A stretch of 64,000 bases of DNA, taken from positions 62,001-126,000 of the forward strand of contig WHUX01000051.1 in NCBI GenBank assembly GCA_015179025.1, in the 5' to 3' direction. The notes below the pieces were generated by a model. The model had not been told where the DNA came from. It did no database searches and saw only the letters and a program-made list of their open reading frames with translations. This document shows positions 54,998 through 64,000 of this stretch, one piece after another. Position numbers and translations under genes: made by a program. The number at the start of each line of letters is the position of its first letter. Position 1 is the stretch's first letter. The stretch comes from Terfezia claveryi. Lineage: Eukaryota; Ascomycota; Pezizomycetes; Pezizales; Pezizaceae.

Positions 54998-55029
54998 TAG
55001 TCTGGTTGGCACAAGCCTCTCGTAGAGAG
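54998..55029 (+). mobile_element. 32-bp TAGTCT mini-insertion
   Basis: The unit reads TAGTCTGGTTGGCACAAGCC followed by TCTCGTAGAGAG. It is flanked by GTTGAGT at 54991-54997 and 55030-55036 (7 identical bases). Its end matches the copy at 53440-53470. Confidence 0.55.
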
Positions 55030-55364
55030 GTTGAGTATGGGGCAGGGGTGGGATTCGCAGGTCTTGGCCGGGGACGGGAAGAAGATAGTGTGGGGGGGGG
55101 TGTTGGCGGGGCAACGGAGAAACTTTGATAAGGCGCGTTTTCCTGATCCCTGTAGTGCGCGTGGTGTGTTGTGTGTTGAGTCGTGTAAAGTGGTGTGCTG
55201 TCGTAGTCTCGTATCTCGTTACCCCTCCAAATCCAAAGCAATTGAACTGTCAACATACACCACCATTAATCCAAATTCAACATACAAATTTACCTACATC
55301 TCCAGCTCCACAGTCTACAGTCTACAGAACTCAAAAGAAACCTAGCTAGAGGCCAAGCACAAGC

Positions 55365-58300
55365 ATGCCTCGAGAACACCGTCCTTCCCCATCACCATCG
55401 GGGAACGGGAACATATACAATGCAAACCCCTTATCACCCAACCCGAATCCCCCAGCAGGCCCCTATGACCCTCGAAATACCCTCTCCTTTACTGAATCCC
55501 CTGTTTTCCCAAATTTGCAAGATAAGGTTCCTACAGTAGATCTCTCGATCACCCCCGAAAAGCCGACTACTGCAACCCCAAAGTTTGGAGAAACGAGTCC
55601 ATTGAGCAGTAGGGTTCGAAATCTTGGTTCAATGGGTATGTACTATACTTTCTGATTGTATTATTGGACGCGAGGCTAGTATTATTGGTGCCAACGAGCC
55701 AAGTATTGTTTTCCGTAATTTTCTAGCTTCTAGTCTGAAAGTTTTATTTATATACAGGCCCTCCACAACCAGCACCGAGAGGAATGTCCTCCCTCCTCCC
55801 ACAAGAATGGCTCATCCCCAAGCCGGCAAACGATAAACTCGCCTGGGCCACGCCAGTATCACTTAATAGCTTTGCGAAGGCTGCACCTACATCAATTCCA
55901 ATGCCGACAGATGGAGGAGTATTGGGTGGATACTCAGGGCCAGTTAGTAGGGGTTTTACTGCCGTGAATCCGACAGGAAGCCCGCAGAAATTTACAGATT
56001 ATAGAGATATGACCGGACATAGTGGGGGCGGTAGTGGGATGGGAGGAGGAAGGAGGTTTGGAGGCCCGGATGAGTTTGGGCTGGGGGGCTATGTGGATCC
56101 GGCGAAGACAAGTGATAGAATTAAGGCGTTGTTTGATGGGTTAGAGAATGATGAGGATGTGCCGAGGGTGAGGAAGAAGGGGAGGAAAAGGGAGAGGAAA
56201 GGTGGGAAGGTGAGGAGTGGCGATGATGAGGAGGGGGGAAAAGTTGATAAGGAGTTGGCGGGAATCATGGGAAAGACGGCGTTGGGGGAGGGGGTAAGGG
56301 AGAGTCAGGGAGGGTATTATACGGCGCCGGAGGGTGAATGTGACGATCAAAGGGGTGGGGTCGAAGAAGGAGTAGTGAGGGTGGGTAAGGGGAGAAGGGT
56401 GGAGACGCTAGATGAGGATGTGGAGGAGGCGGAGGTTGAAGAGGCAGAGGAGGAAGAGGAAGACGAGGATGAAGGGGAGGAAGAGGAGGACGAGAGTGTG
56501 GTTCCGGGGATGAATGTTACGTTACTACCGCATCAGATCAGAGGGTTGAGGTTCTTGAGGAATAGAGAGGAGGGAAACAATAGGGGTGGGTTGTTATGTG
56601 ATGATGTATGTCAATCCCTCTTCGAACCATACGCATTTTAGCTTACTGACATTCATACGCAGATGGGTCTCGGCAAAACTATCCAGTCAATCGCTCTCAT
56701 AATATCACACCCTCACCCTATGAAGTCCCTCGTTATGGACCCTCCAGATGACCCACCGGACCTGCCCTCCAACCTTGGATATGGGACATTAGTCGTAGCC
56801 CCTCTAGCCCTCATTAAGCAATGGGAAGGCGAGCTAAAGAACCGAACTGATCGGGATCAAATGTCACGTCCGCTACGAGTTTGCGTTCACCACGGCCCAA
56901 ACCGCGCAAAGGACTTCAAAGCGCTAAAGAAATTCGATGTGGTAATCTCCACTTACCAAGTTCTTGTCTCTGAGTATGGCGCCTGTACGGAAGACACCAA
57001 AGTCGGGTGTTTCGGCGTGCGTTGGTGGAGAGTAATCCTCGACGAGGCACATACGATTAAGAATAAAAGCACGAAGGGCGCCCAGGCGGCATGTGCCCTT
57101 AGAGCAAGGTATAGGTGGGCGTTGACGGGGACGCCAGTGCAGAATAATCTTGACGAGTTGCAGAGTTTGATCAAGTTTTTGAGAATTGAGCCGTTTGATG
57201 ATATTGCTGTTTGGAAAGAGAAGATTGATCAGCCGATGAAGCAGGGGAGAGAGGCCTTGGCGTTGCAGAGGTTGGGAGCGTTGATGAGTGTGATTATGTT
57301 GAGAAGGACGAAAGAGGTATTGAAGAAGGATCAGAAGAAGGAGGATGAGATGGATGCTGCTAGGAGGGGGCTGTCTGAAGGCTCGGCGGATGATAAGGCC
57401 AAAGCGGATAGGAATAGGATGACGTTGCCGGAAAGAGAGGTGAAGAGTATAGTCTGCACGTTTGATGCGGCTGAGAAGGCTTTCTATGAAAAGCTTGAGG
57501 CGAGGGCAGAGCAGAGTATTGAAGCAATGATGGCGATGACAGAAAACTCTTATTCTGGGCAGAGTGGTCCGAAATTGAATATGACGAGTGCGTTGGTGTT
57601 GTTGTTGAGGTTGAGGCAGGCATGTAATCATCCGTTGTTGATTGCGGGGAAGATTAATAAAGATAAGGAGGCGTTTGTGGGGATGGGATCGCAGACGTCG
57701 ACGACGGGCAGGAAGAAGAAGGGTGAGTTGGAGAGGGAGGTAGATGATATCGCGGATTTGTTTGGTGGGATGAATATAGAGAGTGTAAAGTGTGAGATTT
57801 GTTTGTTGAAGTTGAGAAGGGAGGAGAAGATTGCGGGAGAGAGTAGATGTGCGGAGTGTAAGAGGGATTTGGAGGAGGTGAAGGGGTCAGAGTTGGCAGG
57901 GAGGGGCGAGAAGAAGAATACGAGGAGGAATAAGGTGTTGTCGAAGAAGGATAGGAGACACATGAGAAGGGTGGTGGATTCAGATGATGGAGATGAAGAG
58001 GAGCAGGAGCCGCACGACGAGGAGGTGCAATCAGACGACGAAGGTTTTACTGCTTCTCAAGCAGAGGAAACTGACGACGATGGATCTGAAACAGAAGCCC
58101 ACCCAGCCAGGCCCCACCGTCCCCGCAGGCCGCCCCGCCATCGCCATGAAGTCGCGCAATACGCTGAAACCGAGGACCTCTATGACTCCGAAGGCAACAA
58201 ACTCGCCATCTCCACCAAGATCCGCTACCTCATCGACCTCCTCCGACGCGAAAAAGCTGACAAAAAGAAAGTCATTGTCTTCAGCCAATTCACCTCAATG

Positions 58301-58966
58301 CTCGACCTCGTCGAACCCTTCCTAATCCGAGAAAGCATGGCCTACGCCCGCTACGATGGGAGCATGAAAAACGACCTTCGCGAAGCGTCTCTCGAGCGTT
58401 TACGAAACTCCAAAGAAGGCCGCGACTGGTGCGGGGTGCTCTTGTGTTCTCTGAAATGTGGTGCGCTAGGATTAAACCTCACCGCCGCCAGCCGGGTCGT
58501 GTTATTGGAGCCCTTCTGGAACCCTGCGATAGAGGAACAGGCGATTGATAGGGTCCATCGGATTGGGCAGGCGACGGATGTGGTGGTGTATAAGATTACA
58601 ATTGGCGGGACGGTAGAAGAGAGGATCTTGAAGCTGCAGGATCAGAAGAGGGAGTTGGCTAAGGCGGCAGTTGGGGATGGGAAGAAGGGTTTTAAAGCAG
58701 GCGTGGCCAAGTTGAGTATGAATGATATTCTAAACTTGTTTAATAGACATGATGAGATGGGTGGATTTGAGGAGGGGGGAAGGGCGGGGGGAATTGGAAG
58801 TATGACGAGGGTGTTGAGCCCGGTGGAGCGGGTGGTTCCGGCTGGAGCGGTGGGTGTGGGGAGTGTTAGTTATGATGATAGGTTTGGAAACCAGGCGGAT
58901 AAGACGAGGGTGGGTGGGGGTGGGGGTGGGGAGAGAAAGGAGGATCCGGTATATGGGAGATGGTAA
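55365..58966 (+). CDS. SNF2-family ATPase, Rad5/Rad16/Uls1 class
   Basis: Model: exons 55365-55635, 55758-56605 and 56663-58966; 1140 residues. It is a DNA-dependent ATPase of the class that includes Rad5, Rad16 and Uls1 (repair, or clearing proteins from DNA). The N-terminal 280 residues are Pro/Gly/Ser-rich and then strongly acidic. The ATPase then starts at LLPHQIRGLRFLRNREEG. Walker A is DDMGLGKTIQSIAL (372 onward, restored by splicing), DEAH is at about 500 (VILDEAHTIKN), then GTPVQNN and MLRRTKE. Between the lobes lies CEICLLKL and, further on, CAEC, a reduced RING-like zinc site missing the usual Cys-His centre. The C-lobe has VIVFSQFTSMLDL, GALGLNLTAASRVVLLEPFW and AIDRVHRIGQ. I cannot decide between Uls1 and other members; the full RING of Rad5 is not seen. 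Confidence 0.85.
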
Positions 58967-60511
58967 AAGCCTGGCCTGTCCCAGTGGGAGGGACGCTGAG
59001 GCGTATTTTTGCTAAGCTGATAGATTGTCATATCATATCACAGGATGCAACTATTTATGGCTATTTGTGTTTGTCAGTTGATGAGGTGCTTTTTTTTTTT
59101 TTTATTTTTTTTTACGTAGTTTGTACTCAGAATCAGCCTAAGAGGCCTCGACGGTCTCCATCAGATCGACGGTTAATTCTCTATCTCCTTTTGGCACCTT
59201 CTTCAAGTCGCCTAACTCGTCTCATGTGCCTGCCCGTCTTCCTAACTTCTCCCATGTATGCAGGACAGGGCGATATGCCGCCCTCTTCTATATACTTTCC
59301 ACAACTTCCGGCAAGTGGGATCAACGGCGTGGTCCAGTACGTGCCGCCAGGTTGCCCTTTTCGGTTCTTAGTGGACATAATTGAACCATCGCCCTCTGGG
59401 TTCCAACTTATCACTCTTCCCATCCCCGTCCCTTTCACCTTCCTCTACGCCTCTCCCATTCTTCTTTAAGCATGCTTCAGACCTCCTTCTGTTACTTCTA
59501 GCAGTGGAAAGAACACTTGCGATTGTAAAATGATCTCGTTGGTAAGTTGTTTGTATGTAGTAGGGGTAAACGTTAACAGCATGTCCTATTAGGCAGGTTC
59601 TCAAGTTGCATATATATTTATAATGTTTCTTCTTCATGTTCAGTACAACTTCATCCTCTGTGCCAAACGTGGAATCCCGACAGACAGAGACGAATACATA
59701 GTCGCTGGCCAAGTTTATTAGAGACGTGCTAGCACTACTGAGCTAATAGAAGCCTGTTTGTGTAGGTTCAGCTATTTCAACTTGACAAAAGAAAGGTCTT
59801 AGAGCAATGTATGATCATTAGGCCTGACCCTGCAGGAAGGATTCTAAATGCCGAAGGGGTAAGGACCCAAATATACATTTATTTACGCATAAGCTAACTA
59901 TCATCATGATCAGAATATTACCACCCTAAGCAAGTGTGTATAAGAATATATAAAGTGGATTATTAACTTTCGGAACCGTCCTTCTTGAAGTTTGGGTCTT
60001 GCACTCTCAGGGTAGACCAAACACCAATGTACTTTACATTAAGTATTCAACAGGGAGTACAGAGTATGTTATTCAATCTCTCCAACGCAATTTACACTCT
60101 ACTAATTAAAGGTTACTACCAGCAGATATACAATTAACACAAACAAGAGAGATAAAGAAGTAATTTGAAGACATGGTGGAATCTTCTGAGAAGGTATTCG
60201 AGAATCGTTGCAATTATCAAAAAAGAGATTTGTTATAAGTAATCCATTCTTTTGATATCATTGTAAGTAATCTAAATGCATCTCACTCTTGGACATTATT
60301 ATATGTAGGTAAGGCACTAAGGTATTTATATATTATTAATCCAGCCACCTTTAGTATGAACATCAAGAACCGGGCTAAGATAAATGGTGGTGATAGGCAT
60401 TCAGTTTCCATTTACTTTTACTCATAGATGGGTTATTATTTTTGCGGCTGTCTTGAATGGCACGCCGCCACGCACTAGCTGAAATAGGACTGCAATTATT
60501 GAGATCCCCAT
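58967..60511. other. Gene-free spacer
   Basis: About 1.5 kb between the SNF2 gene and the Harbinger-like ORF. Overlapping frames on both strands at 59181-59712 have no recognisable content. A poly-T tract lies at 59090-59115. Confidence 0.4.
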
Positions 60512-61892
60512 TAATTTTGACACATCACCAACTACCGCCGCCAACTACCACAACTACTACCACCAACCACCACCACTGTAAGCATGCCTCGAACATCAGA
60601 AAGACGTCAAGTCCTAGAGGATCTTGAGTCTGCAATTGAAAGTGTCACTTGTGACTATATATTGTCGCCATTGGCAGACCACGACCGCAACAGTGCTATT
60701 GAAAAGCATATTAAGGATCTCTTGACAATACACGATGTGATTGCTTCACAGCGCTACCTATTCAGTCGTACCGGTGCAGGTCGTCACAGTGAAGCCTCTC
60801 TTGAGGCCTATATTCGAGATGCCCCCGATACTACTTTCCTTGCGTTATTTCGTATCCACCGAACATCATTCTGGCGGCTCGTTGAGATGTTGACTCAGGC
60901 TGGTGGGGGTGAGTATTGGAGCCAGGGAAGTGATACTAGGGGGCGACCTGCACGGCCTATCTATCAGCAGATTGCAGTGGGGCTCTATGTCTTGGGAGGG
61001 GGAGGAGGGACTGCGGAAAAGATTCATATTGCACTGGATATTGGGCATGGAACTGTGTGGAGATATGCCTGGCATACAATCAAGCTGCTAGCTAGGCTGG
61101 TACCTGAATATATTCGATGGCCCCAGAATCTAATCGAGAGTGGGCATAATGTCTTCAAACATTGTATTGGCTTCCTAGATGGGTTACACATTGTCCTCCG
61201 AGACAAGCCCATAGTTGATTCAGAGGCATATTTCTCTAGGAATAAGAACTATGGGTTCAACCTACAAGCAATATGCGACTGGGAAGGTCGATTCGTATGG
61301 GTCTTCATGGGGCATACTGCTAGTGTGCATGATTCTACAGCCTTCAAATCGACTGCTCTCTACCGTAATTTCAACAGCCATTTCGACCCCGAGGAATATG
61401 TCCTTGCGGACAGGGCCTATCCTCTCGAACAGCATATCATTACGCCTTACCAAGAAACTACTCCGCGGCAGCCCATGGATGCAGCCTTCAATTACGAGCT
61501 CTCCGTCCCTCGGGGGAAAATAGAGCGCGCATTCGGAGTTCTCAAAGCACGCTGGCCTACGCTCTCCAATATACCGATACGGATCAATACGGACAAGGAA
61601 GATGGACATCAGAGAGTGATCGACTGGACAATGGCTTGCCTAGTACTACAGAACATCCTTCATGACATGCAAGACGACAGCACATGGCTCCAGGAAGATA
61701 TAAACCATAAGCTAGCAGAAATCGGTAACCTAAACAACAGCAACGACAACCCAGAAGGGCCTTCCAATACAGAAGCCAAACAAGCAGGGATAAGGCGTCG
61801 AGATGAGCTCCGCGAGCTTTTAGCAACGCTACAAGCTCGTGCTTGAGCTAGAGATACCACATTCTGCTGGAGGGTTGTCGGAGGTGTCAATT
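60512..61892 (+). mobile_element. Candidate PIF/Harbinger element around the transposase ORF
   Basis: Just outside the ORF, ATTAATTTTGACACATCACC (60510-60529) on the left and GGTTGTCGGAGGTGTCAATT (61873-61892) on the right are imperfect inverted repeats sharing TTGACAC and flanked by TTAAT-like bases. PIF/Harbinger elements duplicate a 3-bp TWA target. The ends are poorly matched, so the boundaries are tentative and a domesticated, end-less gene is an alternative. Confidence 0.4.
60584..61846 (+). CDS. PIF/Harbinger (HARBI1-like) DDE transposase
   Basis: One uninterrupted exon, 420 residues, beginning MPRTSERRQV. The DDE_Tnp_4 nuclease fold is recognisable: first Asp in GFLDGLHIVL (D199), YGFNLQAICDWEGRFVWVFM, GHTASVHDSTAF, second Asp in VLADRAYPL (D276) and Glu in GKIERAFGVLKARWP (E314). 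All three catalytic acids are present. An upstream helical domain includes FLALFRIHRTSFWRLVEML. In the superfamily the transposase cuts and pastes together with a Myb/SANT-type partner protein; I see no such partner gene in the window. Intactness suggests either recent activity or host retention, in contrast with the decayed elements elsewhere in the window. Confidence 0.85.
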   Translation: MPRTSERRQVLEDLESAIESVTCDYILSPLADHDRNSAIEKHIKDLLTIHDVIASQRYLFSRTGAGRHSEASLEAYIRDAPDTTFLALFRIHRTSFWRLVEMLTQAGGGEYWSQGSDTRGRPARPIYQQIAVGLYVLGGGGGTAEKIHIALDIGHGTVWRYAWHTIKLLARLVPEYIRWPQNLIESGHNVFKHCIGFLDGLHIVLRDKPIVDSEAYFSRNKNYGFNLQAICDWEGRFVWVFMGHTASVHDSTAFKSTALYRNFNSHFDPEEYVLADRAYPLEQHIITPYQETTPRQPMDAAFNYELSVPRGKIERAFGVLKARWPTLSNIPIRINTDKEDGHQRVIDWTMACLVLQNILHDMQDDSTWLQEDINHKLAEIGNLNNSNDNPEGPSNTEAKQAGIRRRDELRELLATLQARA

Positions 61893-64000
61893 AATGAATA
61901 AGCGAGTTACGCGAAACATTCACGTCTCGTAGGACTTACTGGACGAAATAGTCTATAGCCTCCATGTTTAGGGTGCCACCATGGAGTTGTCTGGTCAATG
62001 AGCAAGATGACAGGGTGTGATATATACATCATGTACATGTTTTCGTTTACCGTCATGTAGTGTGCATGTCTGTATCTAGCTACGCTTACCCTGAGAAGTT
62101 GAATTGGTTCTGGGGATGCTGGAGTGCTGTGCACTAGACGTGGTAGTGCGAGGGGAGTGATATCAATATCGAACTCTCAAAGACCGCAAACAACCCCCCG
62201 TATCACAATGTAGATATGTTATCCAAGCTATCACTCTAGCTAACCTTATTACGCCATTATCTGGTTTGATAATGTTATTACATAAACTCCATCTCTAGAG
62301 ATCGAGAGAAACACACTTTTTTCTTCTTTTTTTTTTTAAGGCCAACCAAGGAAACTAATTTCGAGAAAAAGAAGTTCCCCCTCCCCGGATTTACCATTCA
62401 TTGTTTTTGTTCGCCAGCAACGCAACGCATTGGGAAAGTACGAGTGAGGGTTGAGAGGGAGAGGGAGAGGGAGGGGGAGAAGGCGGGAATATTTGATATG
62501 ACATCTGGGTTTGTCTGTCTTGTCTATCAAGTTCCGTGGTACCACCCCCAGATTGAAGTCTTTTGGGTGGCATAAGTAATCCGCCATCAATCAACATCTC
62601 AAGTAAATCCTTTCATAAAACTATATGGCTTATTAGGTGACCTAAACCCAGTCATCTTGCCTTTCGATTTTATCAGATAAGTATCATGACGGGTATGCAA
62701 ACTTTCTAACTTTTTTTTAAGAGGAATATATAAACATTTCATGTTCCTTCGGCTTGTTGCCGCCAGACTACGGTACCTACATGCTTAATTGACCCAGAGT
62801 TATACAGGAATCTGTTGGAAGTAAATCTAGTCTACAGTTATGAGTGAACCTAACACTCCACAGTGGCCGTTAAAGTTAACTGAATAAACTGAGAAACCAG
62901 ATTATTGGTGTAGAGTATCGCTTTATTGGCTCCCCAACCACCCCGCCCATTCCTCAAACCAACAGAACTAATATTTGCTTTTCCACCGACTTGAACCCAA
63001 CTAGTTAGGTCTATGAGCACGGAGCGGATAAATTTGGAAATGAAAAACTCAATTCAGTCTTGATTGATATTCATGCACTTGAAAGAAAAAAAAATTGAAA
63101 AAGAATCAAGGGATATATTATTACGAGAGAATGTTTCATTCAGTTCGTCAGTTTCCCAGCCTCCTAGGCGGTCTCTGAGTGACCTGATTGAGACTATGAC
63201 GTCGATATTATTCCAATGCCCCATTTCGGAAGTCCGAACATGCTCCTGTAGCTTGAGTTGTGTTAGACTCCACATTTCATGTTGAGTCGCGAATCATCAT
63301 GCAGAGAAACAAGCCAAGCGGAGTAATCATACAAACAAAAGGAATCAGGGAAATTGCCCCTCTCTTGAAGGAGAGACAACCATACAACCCATCATATCTC
63401 TTCGATTCACGGTAACCAACCGTCAATGCCTGAATGCCTGCTGCAATTCCGTATATGTAGCTTGCTCAACCCCAACTTTCGGATTTGTCGAACCTTTTTC
63501 TGGTCTGCATCTGTACCTCCAAGCTCTTTCGGCCACTTCCATGGTAACTGAGGATGGTATTGGCTATAGTGAATAGCGGCTCAAAATTGTGCCCTTCAGG
63601 GAACGGAGCAATGTCATATATCTCTTTCCAGTGTCTAGCGCTTGTTACATGTGGGAGTAAGTGCACCTAATCGTCTAACCCGGGCCCTGCAGGAGGAGGC
63701 GGGACTGTATGGTTCCACTGACCGAAATTTATCACTGAACCAGGTCTACGGTAGGGATTTCGTAGAGGAGTCGTACAATAACGACCGGACTAGTGATTAT
63801 CCCAATACCTGTTTCTTGACATCAGCTGACACTCTATTCCTCTGATCTTAACTTTCATTTTCCTGAGTCATTTGCTTTTATTGGCCCGTAACGTTCTCGT
63901 CTGTATTCCCCCAGTTGCCTGTGTCTTTCGATTTACCCATCCCACATTGCCCTCTACGGTAACAGGTGCCCCGACAGTGCTCACATCACAAAACTATCTT
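61893..64000. other. Gene-free right end
   Basis: About 2.1 kb without supported genes. Purine-rich (GAGAGG)n sequence lies at about 62452-62480 and poly-T at 62320-62340. Short frames at 63054-63285 and 63466-63845 have no recognisable similarity; part of a gene extending beyond the window cannot be excluded. Confidence 0.4.

Larger units (their letters stand above)
52782..55364. other. Gene-free spacer holding a long inverted-repeat element
   Basis: No gene is supported between RSM10 and the SNF2 gene. Contents are the TAGTCT insertions at 53440-53470 and 54998-55029 and a 1.2-kb element with long terminal inverted repeats (53745-54985). Confidence 0.5.

Noticed and set aside
56924..57631. 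235-residue minus-strand frame
   Set aside because: Antisense to the SNF2 ATPase core.
59181..59712. Overlapping minus-strand frames downstream of the SNF2 gene
   Set aside because: No conserved motifs and an equally long frame on the opposite strand; probably chance.

Overview
The window is nuclear DNA of a filamentous ascomycete fungus (Pezizomycotina). Intron-bearing genes have short introns (about 35-180 bp, mostly 55-80, with GT..AG ends and TACTAAC-like branch points). The housekeeping proteins are fungal in type, and wide gene-poor stretches are filled with decayed transposons. The long, transposon-littered spacers and a full-length DNMT5 would suit a Pezizomycete, but that placement is inference. 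All gene models below were spliced by hand from reading frames, splice signals and family knowledge.

Layout. 1-3700 is gene-free and carries inverted-repeat miniature elements. 3701-13117 is a plus-strand row of RNA-metabolism genes: RPP1 (RNase P/MRP), RRN3 (Pol I initiation) and CFT1 (mRNA cleavage/polyadenylation). 15534-22560 (minus) is a 2301-residue DNMT5-type cytosine methyltransferase with SNF2 and RING parts. 23829-25473 is a collapsed Ty1/copia element with a perfect 5-bp target duplication. 26245-27340 holds a pogo-like MITE abutting an aldo-keto reductase pseudogene. 28095-37581 is a dense block: COA6, HIS5, a DUF202 protein, COQ3, a glycerol-3-phosphate acyltransferase (GPT2/SCT1) and MRP10. 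37582-42500 is a transposon graveyard (68-bp tandem repeat, tRNA-derived SINE-like unit, Tc1 remnant, zinc-cluster pseudogene). 42554-45313 holds ketopantoate hydroxymethyltransferase (ECM31) and the TRAPP subunit BET5; BET5 is split into five small exons and has no long ORF. 47688-52781 holds ALE1 and a mitochondrial RSM10 with a very large Ala/Pro-rich tail, divergently arranged. 55365-58966 is a Rad5/Uls1-class SNF2 ATPase. 60584-61846 is an intact PIF/Harbinger transposase-like ORF. The last 2 kb shows no supported gene.

Themes. Several genes serve mitochondria (COA6, COQ3, MRP10, RSM10) or phospholipid acylation (GPT2, ALE1), but there is no sign of a biosynthetic cluster. The most unusual observations are: (1) a DNMT5 with a textbook PCNA-binding (PIP) box near its N-terminus; (2) a family of roughly 29-50 bp hairpin-forming insertions beginning TAGTCT, several flanked by 7-9 bp direct repeats; (3) a duplicated 3' splice site in the acyltransferase gene; (4) the RSM10 C-terminal extension; and (5) a pseudogene whose two stops are C-to-T changes, next to a gene for a DNA methylation enzyme.
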